A stretch of 64,000 nucleotides of DNA, from positions 1 through 64,000 of the forward strand of contig JACPHN010000018.1 in NCBI GenBank assembly GCA_016188575.1. The letters run 5' to 3'. Source of the stretch: Candidatus Schekmanbacteria bacterium (lineage in GTDB: Bacteria > CSSED10-310 > JACPHN01). The notes under the pieces were generated by a model. That model ran no database searches and had not been told where the DNA came from. It was given only the letters and a program-made list of their open reading frames with translations. The translations under genes were made by a program, and so were the position numbers. Numbering within the stretch: the stretch's first letter is position 1; each line of letters opens with the position of its first letter. This document shows positions 35,324-45,349 of the stretch, one piece after another.

Positions 35324-36855
35324 CGGGCGACCGTTTCTGCGGGGACGGCGGCAGCGTGATCGGAGGGGGCTCCCGGGTTCCCACCGATCCCGCGGAGTAC
35401 CAGCACCCCGCGGTGTACGCCGGGATTGGATGCAACCGCCTGCGCTGCCGCCAATGCGAGAGCTGGGTGCGCCAGCAGCCGCTGGTGGTCTGCGAGGGTG
35501 ACGCGCGAAACCACCTCGCGGAGCTCTATGCGGCCGAGGACTGGGGAACGCTCCCGTACATGAAGCGCACGACGCCCGGCCGCACCAGCGACCGGCTCTA
35601 CGTCTGCCGGTGCACCGCCTGGCTCGAGACGGTCGGGCACTCGATGGAGGATCCGGACTTCGATCCGCTCACCGATCCGGTGCTTCCCTGGCGCTGCGCA
35701 GGGCACCCCGCGCCGGCGCTCCCGGTGGAGCTGAACGGGCTCCAGATCGGATCCTGCACCGATTTGCGCGACGTCGTGCGTCGAATCGCAGACGGCTGGG
35801 CACCGATCGATCTCCAGAATGGGGAACGGGAGGGTCCGGCCGTATGGCTGGTGTGGCTCTATGCCTATCTCCTCGGCCTCCCCGAGGCGGACCGGCTCTC
35901 GGAGGCGGCCGCCGAGCTACTGCAAGAGACCGACCCGCGGCTGCGGGGAGTGGTGCTGTTCCTGTTTGAATCCGTGCCCGGGGCCGCGGGCATCGAGAGG
36001 GTGATCCAGTTCGCCGAGGAGGCGGCGCCGGATGAAGTGGTGCGCGGCTACCCCGTGCCCGAGGCGACCGCGCCGCACTGCCGGCGGGTGCTCGACGTGC
36101 TGATCGCGCGCGTCATCCAGAGATTTGAACCGGATCCCCTCCACGAGCGAGCGCGGGACGTGGTGCGTCGATTGCTCACGCAGCGCACGAGCGAGAAGAT
36201 CGAGATGCGGTGGGAGCAGATCCGCGACCTCGCCCGGCGCGACGGGGAATGGCTGGCGCGCAACGCCGCCGACGTCGTGCGCGTCCACCAGTATTTCTGG
36301 AAGTCGCTCCTCAGGGGGCTGCTGTTCACGCCGGGCGAGGCCCTGGTCACTGTGGGGGGAGTCAGCCTGATCCGGGCACGGGTCATCGACCTTGCAGAGC
36401 TCCGCAAGTGGCTGAAAGAGCCCCAGAACAAGGCGCAAGCCTGGGTCAAGGTGCTGGCAGCCGCCATCGCCCGCGCCGAAGCGCACGGCGCGGGCGATCG
36501 AGGGGCCGACAGGAAGAAAACGAAGAAAGGAGTGTTGAGGACCGTGTCCCCCGACTTTCCCGATTTCCCCGAACCCCGAGCGATCGATGCGCGTCGATCC
36601 TGGACGGCCAGGTTCGACAGCTACGACCAGCGGAACGAGGATTTCTATTACGCGATCGAGCTTCAAGAGGCCGGTCGCCGAGCCGCTCTCATCATGGCCA
36701 AGGTGGCCAGCCCGCTGAGCGATCGCTCGACCCCCGCATTCGTCGACGAGATCGCTCGCGACCTCGCCCGGGTCGCCGCAGGCGGCAAATCCAACACCGC
36801 CTATCGCGGTCCCGGCGAGCTAGCGAGGTTTCGCCGGGACGAGCTCACCGATTGA
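35320..36855 (+). CDS. Zinc-ribbon-like protein of unknown function
   Basis: 511 residues from a GTG overlapping the small gene. The N-terminal 145 residues hold cysteine sets suggesting metal binding: GCNRLRCRQCESWV (C-x4-C-x2-C, about 38-51), CRC (about 93) and RCAGH (about 128). The rest (about 150-400) is alpha-helical with many Leu/Arg/Glu repeats, possibly HEAT-like. A basic stretch follows (DRKKTKKG, about 400) and then a C-terminal helical region with EDFYYAIELQEAGRRAAL. No catalytic motif is recognised. I recall similar uncharacterised proteins in myxobacteria. It forms a two-gene unit behind the promoter at 35089. Confidence 0.65.
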   Translation: MTGDRFCGDGGSVIGGGSRVPTDPAEYQHPAVYAGIGCNRLRCRQCESWVRQQPLVVCEGDARNHLAELYAAEDWGTLPYMKRTTPGRTSDRLYVCRCTAWLETVGHSMEDPDFDPLTDPVLPWRCAGHPAPALPVELNGLQIGSCTDLRDVVRRIADGWAPIDLQNGEREGPAVWLVWLYAYLLGLPEADRLSEAAAELLQETDPRLRGVVLFLFESVPGAAGIERVIQFAEEAAPDEVVRGYPVPEATAPHCRRVLDVLIARVIQRFEPDPLHERARDVVRRLLTQRTSEKIEMRWEQIRDLARRDGEWLARNAADVVRVHQYFWKSLLRGLLFTPGEALVTVGGVSLIRARVIDLAELRKWLKEPQNKAQAWVKVLAAAIARAEAHGAGDRGADRKKTKKGVLRTVSPDFPDFPEPRAIDARRSWTARFDSYDQRNEDFYYAIELQEAGRRAALIMAKVASPLSDRSTPAFVDEIARDLARVAAGGKSNTAYRGPGELARFRRDELTD

Positions 36856-37214
36856 CGGTGACGGAACCCGCGGGCGGCTCGGACTCCGCGTCCTGCGGCG
36901 CCGGCTTGAGGCGGCGGCGGCGCGCCGCGAGGGTGGCGATCTGGAGCTGCGGGCCGAGGCGCACCTCGATGCGCCGCTCGACGGTGGGGAACACCTCGCC
37001 GTCGATGGTGCAGCAGGGCTCGGAGGTCTCGATGGCGAGGTGGCTCGCCGAGCGGTTGACGTAGCGCGGATCGAAGGGCAGATCGCCCTGCCCGACGAGC
37101 GACAGGAGCACCTTGCGCCATGTCGACACGGGGTGAAGCAGCCACAGGCGTGTCCCAGGGATGCGTTTGGCACGGACTGGGCGCAACCGAGCAAAGTCGC
37201 CCGCGGGCCGGTGG
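36845..37214 (-). pseudogene. C-terminal remnant of a diacylglycerol/lipid kinase family protein
   Basis: The minus-strand frame after a TAG near 37217 reads GDFARLRPVRAKRIPGTRLW, then GDLPFDPRYVNRSASHLAI and CCTIDGEVFPTVERRIEVRL. This matches the beta-sandwich end of DAGK/YegS-type lipid kinases, where the IDGE motif is characteristic. The N-terminal catalytic half (GGDGT motif) is missing and no good start exists (TTG only). It ends tail-to-tail with the unknown protein, overlapping by 11 bases. Confidence 0.5.
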
Positions 37215-37314
37215 ATCTAGGCGCCCTTGCTGAGTAGCGCGCCAACCCGGCTCGGTGGTACACTGCCCGGCCCTCTAGCGATGTCGACAAGCGGCTAATC
37301 CAGGAGTGTTCTTC

Positions 37315-38871
37315 ATGCAGTTCGAGCTACAGGTGGGCCAGAATCCGCTGGCCATGGAGATAAGCGCGGTCGTCTGCCCCTGCCTGGAGGGCAAAGGTCT
37401 CCCACCTGGGCTCACGAACCTCACCGCGGGCTATGAGCTCCCCGAGCTCTCCTGGATACTCTCCACCGGCGAGTTTCGCGGCCGTAAAGGCGAGCGCGTC
37501 CTGCTGCACACCGGAGGCCGGACCACGGCGCTCCGCATGCTCCTCGTAGGCCTCGGCAAACCCGAGAAGCTGGGCATCGACGCGCTTCGCGATGCCATTG
37601 CCGATGCCATGCGCGGCATGCGCGACATCGGCTGCACGCGCGTCGCCTTCCTGTTGCCTTCTCGCGAGGTCGAGCTGCACCTGCAGGACACCATTGCCGC
37701 CTACGTCGAAGCCACGCATCTCGGCCTGTATAGCTTCACACGCTACAAGACCGGCCTTGTCGAATCCCCGGAGGACGTACCCACCCATTCGGATCCCGTG
37801 CTGTGCGAGCTGCACATGCTGGCCGCGGACGTGGACGACGCGGGAGGTGCCGAGGCCGTCCGCAAGGCGCTCGAGCTCGGTGAAGCCATGGCACGCGCCG
37901 CCAACATCTCCAAGGACATCTGCAACGAGCCGTCAAACGTCATGACGCCGCGCGAGCTGACCAAGGAATGCCTGGCGGTCATCGGCGGCGGCGACGACTT
38001 CGTCGTGGAGGTGCTCGACGAAACCGATATTCGCCGCAAGCGCATGAATCTCGTGTGGGCGGTCGCGAAGGGGTCCAAGGAGGCGCCGCGCGTTGTCCTG
38101 GTCTCCTACCGCGGCAACCGCGACGATTCGCGCTTCTGGGGCATCGTCGGCAAGGGCGTGACCTTTGATTCGGGGGGGCTGTCGCTGAAGCCGTCGACGG
38201 GGATGTTTCAGATGAAGCGCGATCTCACGGGCGCGGGCGTCGTGGTGGGGTTGCTCGATGCGATGCGGCGCCTGCGGCCAAAAATCAATGTCGCCGGCCT
38301 GATCGTCGCCGCCGAGAACATGCCGGATGCGCTGGCGTTCAAGCCGGGCGACATCTACGCTTCCATGTCAGGCAAGACGGTGGAGATCTTCAGCACGGAC
38401 GCGGAAGGGCGAATGCTCGTCGCCGACAGCTTGACGTATCTGCAACAGAAGCTCGAGATGCACGGCATCATCACCATCGCCACGCTCACGGACGCGGCGT
38501 TGAGCGCCGTCGGGCCGCGCATCACCCCCGTTCTGGGCACGGATCGGCGGCTCGTGCGCGCCATCGTCGACGCCGGCGCGCGCTGCGGCGAACGATTCTG
38601 GGAAATGCCGTTCGAAGAGGCATACATGCCGCGGGTCAAGAGCCACTTCGCGGACATCAAGACCGACAGCCCGAAGCCGCCGGCGCTGATCGCCGGAGCC
38701 ATGTTCTTGCGCGAATTCGTCAACGACGGCACGCCCTGGCTGCATCTGGACATCGCCGGCACGGCTGCCTCGGATGCGGTCGAGGGGACGATTTCCCGAG
38801 GCGCCACGGGAGTCGCGGTGCGCAGTCTGCTGCGATTTCTGCTTGAGGATCCGCTGGCGGAAAACCGCTGA
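37315..38871 (+). CDS. pepA: Leucyl aminopeptidase, M17 family
   Basis: 518 residues. The ATG at 37315 has AGGAG eight bases upstream; an in-frame GTG at 37306 has no spacing and is rejected. The N-terminal regulatory domain spans about 1-180. The catalytic domain has the two-zinc motifs GKGVTFDSGGLSLKP (about 278) and the STDAEGR signature (about 360), with further residues in AENMPD. It cleaves N-terminal amino acids from peptides in the cytoplasm. It is followed after 14 bases by an SDR gene. Confidence 0.95.
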   Translation: MQFELQVGQNPLAMEISAVVCPCLEGKGLPPGLTNLTAGYELPELSWILSTGEFRGRKGERVLLHTGGRTTALRMLLVGLGKPEKLGIDALRDAIADAMRGMRDIGCTRVAFLLPSREVELHLQDTIAAYVEATHLGLYSFTRYKTGLVESPEDVPTHSDPVLCELHMLAADVDDAGGAEAVRKALELGEAMARAANISKDICNEPSNVMTPRELTKECLAVIGGGDDFVVEVLDETDIRRKRMNLVWAVAKGSKEAPRVVLVSYRGNRDDSRFWGIVGKGVTFDSGGLSLKPSTGMFQMKRDLTGAGVVVGLLDAMRRLRPKINVAGLIVAAENMPDALAFKPGDIYASMSGKTVEIFSTDAEGRMLVADSLTYLQQKLEMHGIITIATLTDAALSAVGPRITPVLGTDRRLVRAIVDAGARCGERFWEMPFEEAYMPRVKSHFADIKTDSPKPPALIAGAMFLREFVNDGTPWLHLDIAGTAASDAVEGTISRGATGVAVRSLLRFLLEDPLAENR

Positions 38872-38885
38872 CCAGGGAGAAAGCC

Positions 38886-39695
38886 ATGGAGCTCGTAGCG
38901 AATCGCACCGCCGTCGTTACCGGCGCCGGCCGGGGGATCGGCAGGGCCATCGCGGTGAGGTTGGCGGCGAACGGCGCCGTGGTCACCGTCAACGATGTAG
39001 ATGAGCAGCCGGCGCGGGAAACGGTGGAGATCATTAGCGCTCAGGGTGGAAAGGCCGAACCCGCCGTCGGCAGCGTGACGGACCCGAGCTTCACCGATGC
39101 GATGCTCTCCCAGGCGGCCGCGCGCACCGGAAGCGTCGACATTCTGGTCAACAACGCCGGAATCACCCGAGACCGCGTCATCCACAGGATGACCGACGAG
39201 GACTGGAGCTTCGTCCTCGCTGTCAATCTCACCGGGACCTTCAACTGCATCCGTTCCGCGTCACCGCACATGCGCGACACCGCCAGACGCGAGCTCGAGG
39301 AGCTCGGTGAGGTGCGGTATCACCGCAAGATCATCAACTTCTATTCGACGGCGGCGATCAGAGGAAACCCCGGCCAGGCCAACTACACGGCGGCCAAGAT
39401 GGGGAACGTGGGGTTGACGCGCACCATCGCCGCTGAATGGGCGCGCTTCCGCATCAATGTCAACGCTGTCGCGCCGGGTTTTACGGACACGCGGCTGACG
39501 CAGCCGCGGGAAGAGCAAGCAGACGGCCTCGGCATACCGAAGGCGCAGCGCGAGCGCATGATCGCCACGTTGCCCTTCGGGCGACCCGCGAGCCCCGACG
39601 ACGTCGCGGCAGTGGTGCTGTTTTTTGCCTCCCCTCTGTCCGACTTCGTGACCGGCCAGGAGATCAACGTCAGCGGCGGCCACCAGATTCCGTAA
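38886..39695 (+). CDS. Short-chain dehydrogenase, FabG-like 3-oxoacyl reductase
   Basis: 269 residues, classical SDR. Cofactor motif TGAGRGIG (12-19), NNAG (89-92), catalytic Ser-154, Tyr-167 and Lys-171 (NYTAAKMG), and a C-terminal INVSGG end. The Asp at about 37 (NDVDE) suggests a preference for NAD(H). Ribosome site CAGGGAGAAA upstream. It is most like 3-oxoacyl-ACP/CoA reductases, but the substrate cannot be fixed. Its last 26 bases overlap the convergent gene end. Confidence 0.88.
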   Translation: MELVANRTAVVTGAGRGIGRAIAVRLAANGAVVTVNDVDEQPARETVEIISAQGGKAEPAVGSVTDPSFTDAMLSQAAARTGSVDILVNNAGITRDRVIHRMTDEDWSFVLAVNLTGTFNCIRSASPHMRDTARRELEELGEVRYHRKIINFYSTAAIRGNPGQANYTAAKMGNVGLTRTIAAEWARFRINVNAVAPGFTDTRLTQPREEQADGLGIPKAQRERMIATLPFGRPASPDDVAAVVLFFASPLSDFVTGQEINVSGGHQIP

Positions 39696-41070
39696 GGACC
39701 AGTGCCGCGAGGTTGCCGCTGGCCCCCCGCACCGTGCCCTGCCGGCGGCCGCGCGCAGACCGTCGCGCTGCCATGCTGAACGCCACCACCACCAGCATCA
39801 GATGTGCAGCCGAGCGGAGCGGGACTTCAGGCACCGCAACCAGTGCGATTTCCAGCGGCACCCGGGTCGCAAGCGTGGCGATCTCGATGCCCTGGACCAC
39901 CGCCGGCGCGTAGAGCGCGGCCCGCACCTGCAGCGCATAGCTCCCCGGCAGGGTGAACAGCGAGAAGGACCCATCACTAGCAGCGTACCCGGCGCTACCG
40001 CGTCCCTCGAGGGTAAGCGCGGCGCCGGCGACCGGAGCACCCGTGAGGCTGTCCCGCACGACCCCATACACCTCACCGCCATAGATGTTGTCCTCATAGA
40101 GCAGCGACATCTCTCCGATGCTGCCTGTCCCCCAACCGCTGAGCTGCATGCTGGCGGCGAGAGCGGGATCAAAGAAAACGCTGCCGGAAAGCTGGCCGTC
40201 TGCGCCCGCGCTCCAGCCCCACGGCGCCGAGGCCGAATCCTCGCCATAGGTATCGCCGTCGAAGTTGCCGAACTTCCCGAACGTGTGCCCGTCGCCGATG
40301 TCGAAGCGGCGCTCCCACAGCTCCGTCAGCGGAATAAGCTCGTAACTGACGTCCTTGTCGTAGCCGCCGTCGGGCACTTCCGCACCGCGCGCCGCGTCAA
40401 AGCGGTACACGGCACCATCGCCTCCGGGAAAGTCGTTGCTGTCGTCGTTCCACAGGCACTCGAAATACGTCAGGTACCCGCAGTAGTTGTGACCCCATAC
40501 GCCGTGTCCCTTTGACTGCACCAGGATCCGCGGGTGCCCGGAATCCCACAGGATGGGGCCGTCAATATTGTCGGTTCCGTCCTGAAGTGGCAGGTCGGAG
40601 TACTGAAACCACTCGCCGTGAGCCTGCGTCTGCATGAGCTCGAGGGCGCCAAAGTCGGTACCGTCGCGCCGAATCCACAGGGTCACCCCCTCCGAGTCGT
40701 TTTCGTGGCAGTCGCCAATGAAGCAGTACTCCCACCAGTCTCTGGGGTGAAAAATCATGTAGGTCAGGAACCAGTGTGTCGAAGACCTGCTGTATGCCCA
40801 ATAGAGGTACGCCGGCTGGGGATAGTCGTAGAGACGCTCCCAGTTGTCATTCCCCTGCCAGTTGCCATCGAAGTCGAACCGCGTGATGAGCTCTGGCCGG
40901 TAGTCGCTCTCATTACCGTCCTGGTAGTCCATGTCGTGATAAACCGCGGGTGCCCAATGCTCCGCCAGCTCGAGCGGGGTGGCCGCGCGGGCGACGGAGC
41001 AGGGAATCAGAGCGATGCAAACGGCGCCATACCAGGGCAGGCGCCGCGCCGGCGCGAGCGAACGGCGCAT
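39670..41070 (-). CDS. Secreted NPP1-like protein with C-terminal carboxypeptidase-regulatory-like domain
   Basis: 466 residues. Signal peptide about 1-29. The main domain (about 30-330) has WAPAVYHDMDY, THWFLTYMIFHPRDW and DCHENDSEG. These resemble the metal-binding HRHDWE-type centre of NPP1/necrosis-inducing and Vps62-like families. A beta-sandwich unit follows (about 345-420, VYGVVRDSLTGAPVAGAAL...GYAASDGSFSLFTLPGSY), typical of carboxypeptidase regulatory-like domains. It ends in a hydrophobic helix and a basic tail. It starts four bases after the hydrolase gene stop, so the pair is cotranscribed. Confidence 0.7.
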   Translation of the reverse strand: MRRSLAPARRLPWYGAVCIALIPCSVARAATPLELAEHWAPAVYHDMDYQDGNESDYRPELITRFDFDGNWQGNDNWERLYDYPQPAYLYWAYSRSSTHWFLTYMIFHPRDWWEYCFIGDCHENDSEGVTLWIRRDGTDFGALELMQTQAHGEWFQYSDLPLQDGTDNIDGPILWDSGHPRILVQSKGHGVWGHNYCGYLTYFECLWNDDSNDFPGGDGAVYRFDAARGAEVPDGGYDKDVSYELIPLTELWERRFDIGDGHTFGKFGNFDGDTYGEDSASAPWGWSAGADGQLSGSVFFDPALAASMQLSGWGTGSIGEMSLLYEDNIYGGEVYGVVRDSLTGAPVAGAALTLEGRGSAGYAASDGSFSLFTLPGSYALQVRAALYAPAVVQGIEIATLATRVPLEIALVAVPEVPLRSAAHLMLVVVAFSMAARRSARGRRQGTVRGASGNLAALVLTESGGRR

Positions 41071-41074
41071 GCCG

Positions 41075-41971
41075 TCAGACCGCCTGCGCCTCCCGCACCC
41101 CGTTGGTTTTCACTTTCTTGCTGAGGAACTGCTCGATCTTGAGGTTCATCAGGTCCGGCTGCTCAACCAACGCCGCGTGGCTGCCGCCGCGAATGGTGAA
41201 CAGCTCTCCATCCGGCAGCAACCGCGCCATCTGCTCCGAGAGATGGTGCGGCGTGAAGTTGTCATGCTCTCCCGCGACGATGAGGGTGGGCGCGGCGACG
41301 TCCGGGAGAATGTCTTCGCAGGTGTGATCCTTCATATAGCGGGCCATATTCACGAAGGTGCGAAAGTCCAGACTTCCGAGATGCTCGAAGTACTTGTCGA
41401 AGTCGTCTCGCGGCGCCATGCAGTGGTTTACGAAGCCGAGCCGGGCGACTTGAAACGCGAGCGGTGGATACAGGATGGTCTTCCAGATCGAGCCCGCGAG
41501 CTGCGGGACATTGTTTCCGAAGTGGTACACGAACGGAAAGAGCCAGTGCATGAAGGACGAGCCGAGGAAGGTGTCGAACGGCCGGCCGTAGGAGCCGCAT
41601 ACCGGCACCAGGCCGGCGACGAGATCCGGATACATGCGATAGAACTCGAAAATCACCTGCACGCCCATGGAGTGGCCGAGAAACACGGCGTGGTCGACTC
41701 CTTCGTCATCGAGCACGAGCTTCAGGTCGCGGCAAATGTCCTGAATGCTGGTGCGCGCGTGGTCGCTCGGCACTCCACTCTTGCCGTGCCCGCGGTAGTC
41801 CCAGAGCACGATGCGGTGATCCGCCGAGAAGTGCCGCCGAAAGTAGCTCCAGAAGAAGGTAGAGACACCGATACCGTTGCAACACACCAGAGGGAAGCCG
41901 TCGCCGCTGGACTCGTAGTGAATCTGAGTACCGTCAAAGCTGGTCAGCACGTTGGTCTTGAATCGCCGCAT
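41075..41971 (-). CDS. Alpha/beta hydrolase
   Basis: 298 residues with all triad elements. Nucleophile Ser-101 is in LGHSMG, the acid Asp is in AGEHDNFTP (about 237) and the His is in GGSHAALVE (about 264). The oxyanion region is CCNGIG. Sequence style is that of MhpC/haloperoxidase-like esterases. It carries no signal peptide, so it should be cytoplasmic. Substrate unknown. It probably leads the two-gene operon with the NPP1-like gene. Confidence 0.88.
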   Translation of the reverse strand: MRRFKTNVLTSFDGTQIHYESSGDGFPLVCCNGIGVSTFFWSYFRRHFSADHRIVLWDYRGHGKSGVPSDHARTSIQDICRDLKLVLDDEGVDHAVFLGHSMGVQVIFEFYRMYPDLVAGLVPVCGSYGRPFDTFLGSSFMHWLFPFVYHFGNNVPQLAGSIWKTILYPPLAFQVARLGFVNHCMAPRDDFDKYFEHLGSLDFRTFVNMARYMKDHTCEDILPDVAAPTLIVAGEHDNFTPHHLSEQMARLLPDGELFTIRGGSHAALVEQPDLMNLKIEQFLSKKVKTNGVREAQAV

Positions 41972-42076
41972 TGGGGGGAGTCCTTTCGTAGGAGTGGTGG
42001 CCGCCTTGCATCGAGATTCGCCGCGCGGAAAACACCGCGGGAAATTTTAGCACTCGCCGAGTCGTGATGCCAGGCG

Positions 42077-42543
42077 TCACGACGTTTCCCGCGCAGCCGT
42101 AACCAACGCCGCCCGCAGAAAGTCCGGAATCGGGATGGCGCGCATCTCCTGCATCTTCACGGCAACCTGAGTGATCCGCACGACGCCGACGGCGCGCGCC
42201 TCCGTCTCGTTCGTCAGCTCATAGCGAAACGTGATCGACTTGGCGCCGGTCCGCTCCGCGAAGACGTCGATGCGGAGCACATCACCGTGCCGCGCGGGTG
42301 AGGCGAAGTCGCACTCCACGCGGACCACGGGAAGGCCTGTTCCACGGCCCGTGAGCAGCTCCGGCAGCGGATAACCAATCGCCGCGAGCCATTCCTCTTG
42401 GGCGTTGTGGCAGTAGGTGAAGAACACGCCGAAAAAGGCGATCCCCGCGTGATCCACATCGGGGAACCGCACCGTCTGCCGGTGAATGAAGAGCGGTCGC
42501 GGGCTTCCCGGGGCGCCTTCAGAGCAATCGCCGGCCACGGGCA

Positions 42544-42544
<1 letters not shown>
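42077..42544 (-). CDS. Acyl-CoA thioesterase, 4HBT hotdog family
   Basis: 155 residues. FPDVDHAGIAFFGVFFTYCH (about 27-46) contains the catalytic aspartate of YbgC/4HBT enzymes. The ATG shares one base with the DUF423 stop (TGATG), so it is the third gene of thrC-DUF423-thioesterase. The link to threonine synthesis is positional only. Confidence 0.88.
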
Positions 42545-44300
<1,756 letters not shown>

Positions 44301-44328
44301 TCAGAATGCCACAGCGTTCGACGGGCGT

Positions 44329-44337
44329 ATTATAGCA
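44329..44337 (-). promoter_or_regulatory. Extended -10 promoter of thrC
   Basis: The minus strand reads TGC-TATAAT, a perfect -10 with the TGn extension and no clear -35. Transcription would start near 44322, about 43 bases before the thrC ATG. Confidence 0.55.
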
Positions 44338-44367
44338 CGCACCCCGCGGAGCGCGACCGGGCCAAGC

Positions 44368-44396
44368 TGGACAAAACGAGTAGGATACCATATTAA
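44368..44396 (+). promoter_or_regulatory. Sigma-70 promoter of the rnf operon
   Basis: TGGACA, 17-base spacer, TATTAA (one and two mismatches to consensus). Transcription would start near 44403. The ATG at 44396 lies in the promoter, so the ATG at 44453 is taken as the rnfB start. Confidence 0.5.
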
Positions 44397-44452
44397 TGGA
44401 CGGCGCTGCCGCCCGAGATGACTCACCATTCGCCCGTCGTGCGAGGTTTCCT

Positions 44453-45349
44453 ATGATCGGAATTGCCACTGCTGCTGCTATCATGACCGGAATGGCGCTG
44501 CTCTTCGCCATCCTCCTGGCCATCGCCTACCGCTTCCTGCGGGTCGAGGAGGATCCACGGCTCGAAATCGTCGAGGGCATGCTCCCCGGCACCAACTGTG
44601 GCGCCTGCGGCAACCCGGGATGCCACGCGTTTGCCGAAGCTCTGCTGCGCCAGACGGCCGCCCCGGGTAAGTGCACCGTTTCCAGCCCGACGCAGGTCGA
44701 TGCGATCGCGCGATTCTTGGGGGTGGATGCAGGGGTCGAGGAGAAGCGTGTCGCGCGACTTCATTGCGGCGGCGGCTATGGCCTGGCGCTGCGCCAGGCC
44801 GAATATCAAGGATATTCCTCATGCCGCGCCGCGGTGCTCGTCTCGGGCGGCGGCGGCGCCTGCGGCTGGGGCTGTCTCGGGTTGGCGGACTGCGAGCGCG
44901 CATGCACGTTCGACGCCATCAAGCTGAACGATCGCCTGCTGCCGGTAGTCGACGTGGACAAGTGCACGGCGTGCGGCGACTGCGTCGAGGTCTGCCCCGT
45001 CGACCTGTTCACCATCGAACCGCTGTCGAAGCGGCTGATCGTCCAGTGCAACAGCCCCCTCAAGGGAGAGGCGGCGCGCAAGGTGTGCAGCGTCGCCTGC
45101 GACGCCTGCGGCCGATGTGCGGCCGATGCCCCGGATGGCGCCATCGAGATCGTCAACGGCCTGCCGGTAGTAAAAGTCCCCTCGCTGACGTCCGAGCGAG
45201 CGACGTTCCGGTGTCCGACGTGCGCCATCCAGTGGGTGCAGGGGAACCAATTTGCAGATGATACTGTCGCGCCGCTTTACGAGGGAGGGTCAATCGCCTC
45301 GGCGATCCTCTCGGCCCACCGCGAAGACGAGAGGGCGAGTCGTGGCTAG
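44453..45349 (+). CDS. rnfB: Rnf complex subunit RnfB
   Basis: 298 residues. An N-terminal membrane anchor (about 8-27) is followed by the 4Fe-4S domain CGACGNPGC (from about 49) with a fourth cysteine near 74. Next comes a ferredoxin domain with CTACGDCVEVCP (from about 171) and a second cluster CSVACDACGRC (about 210). RnfB takes electrons from ferredoxin and feeds the membrane complex. GAGG ribosome site six bases before the ATG. It is first in an operon of eight overlapping or closely spaced genes. Confidence 0.95.
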   Translation: MIGIATAAAIMTGMALLFAILLAIAYRFLRVEEDPRLEIVEGMLPGTNCGACGNPGCHAFAEALLRQTAAPGKCTVSSPTQVDAIARFLGVDAGVEEKRVARLHCGGGYGLALRQAEYQGYSSCRAAVLVSGGGGACGWGCLGLADCERACTFDAIKLNDRLLPVVDVDKCTACGDCVEVCPVDLFTIEPLSKRLIVQCNSPLKGEAARKVCSVACDACGRCAADAPDGAIEIVNGLPVVKVPSLTSERATFRCPTCAIQWVQGNQFADDTVAPLYEGGSIASAILSAHREDERASRG

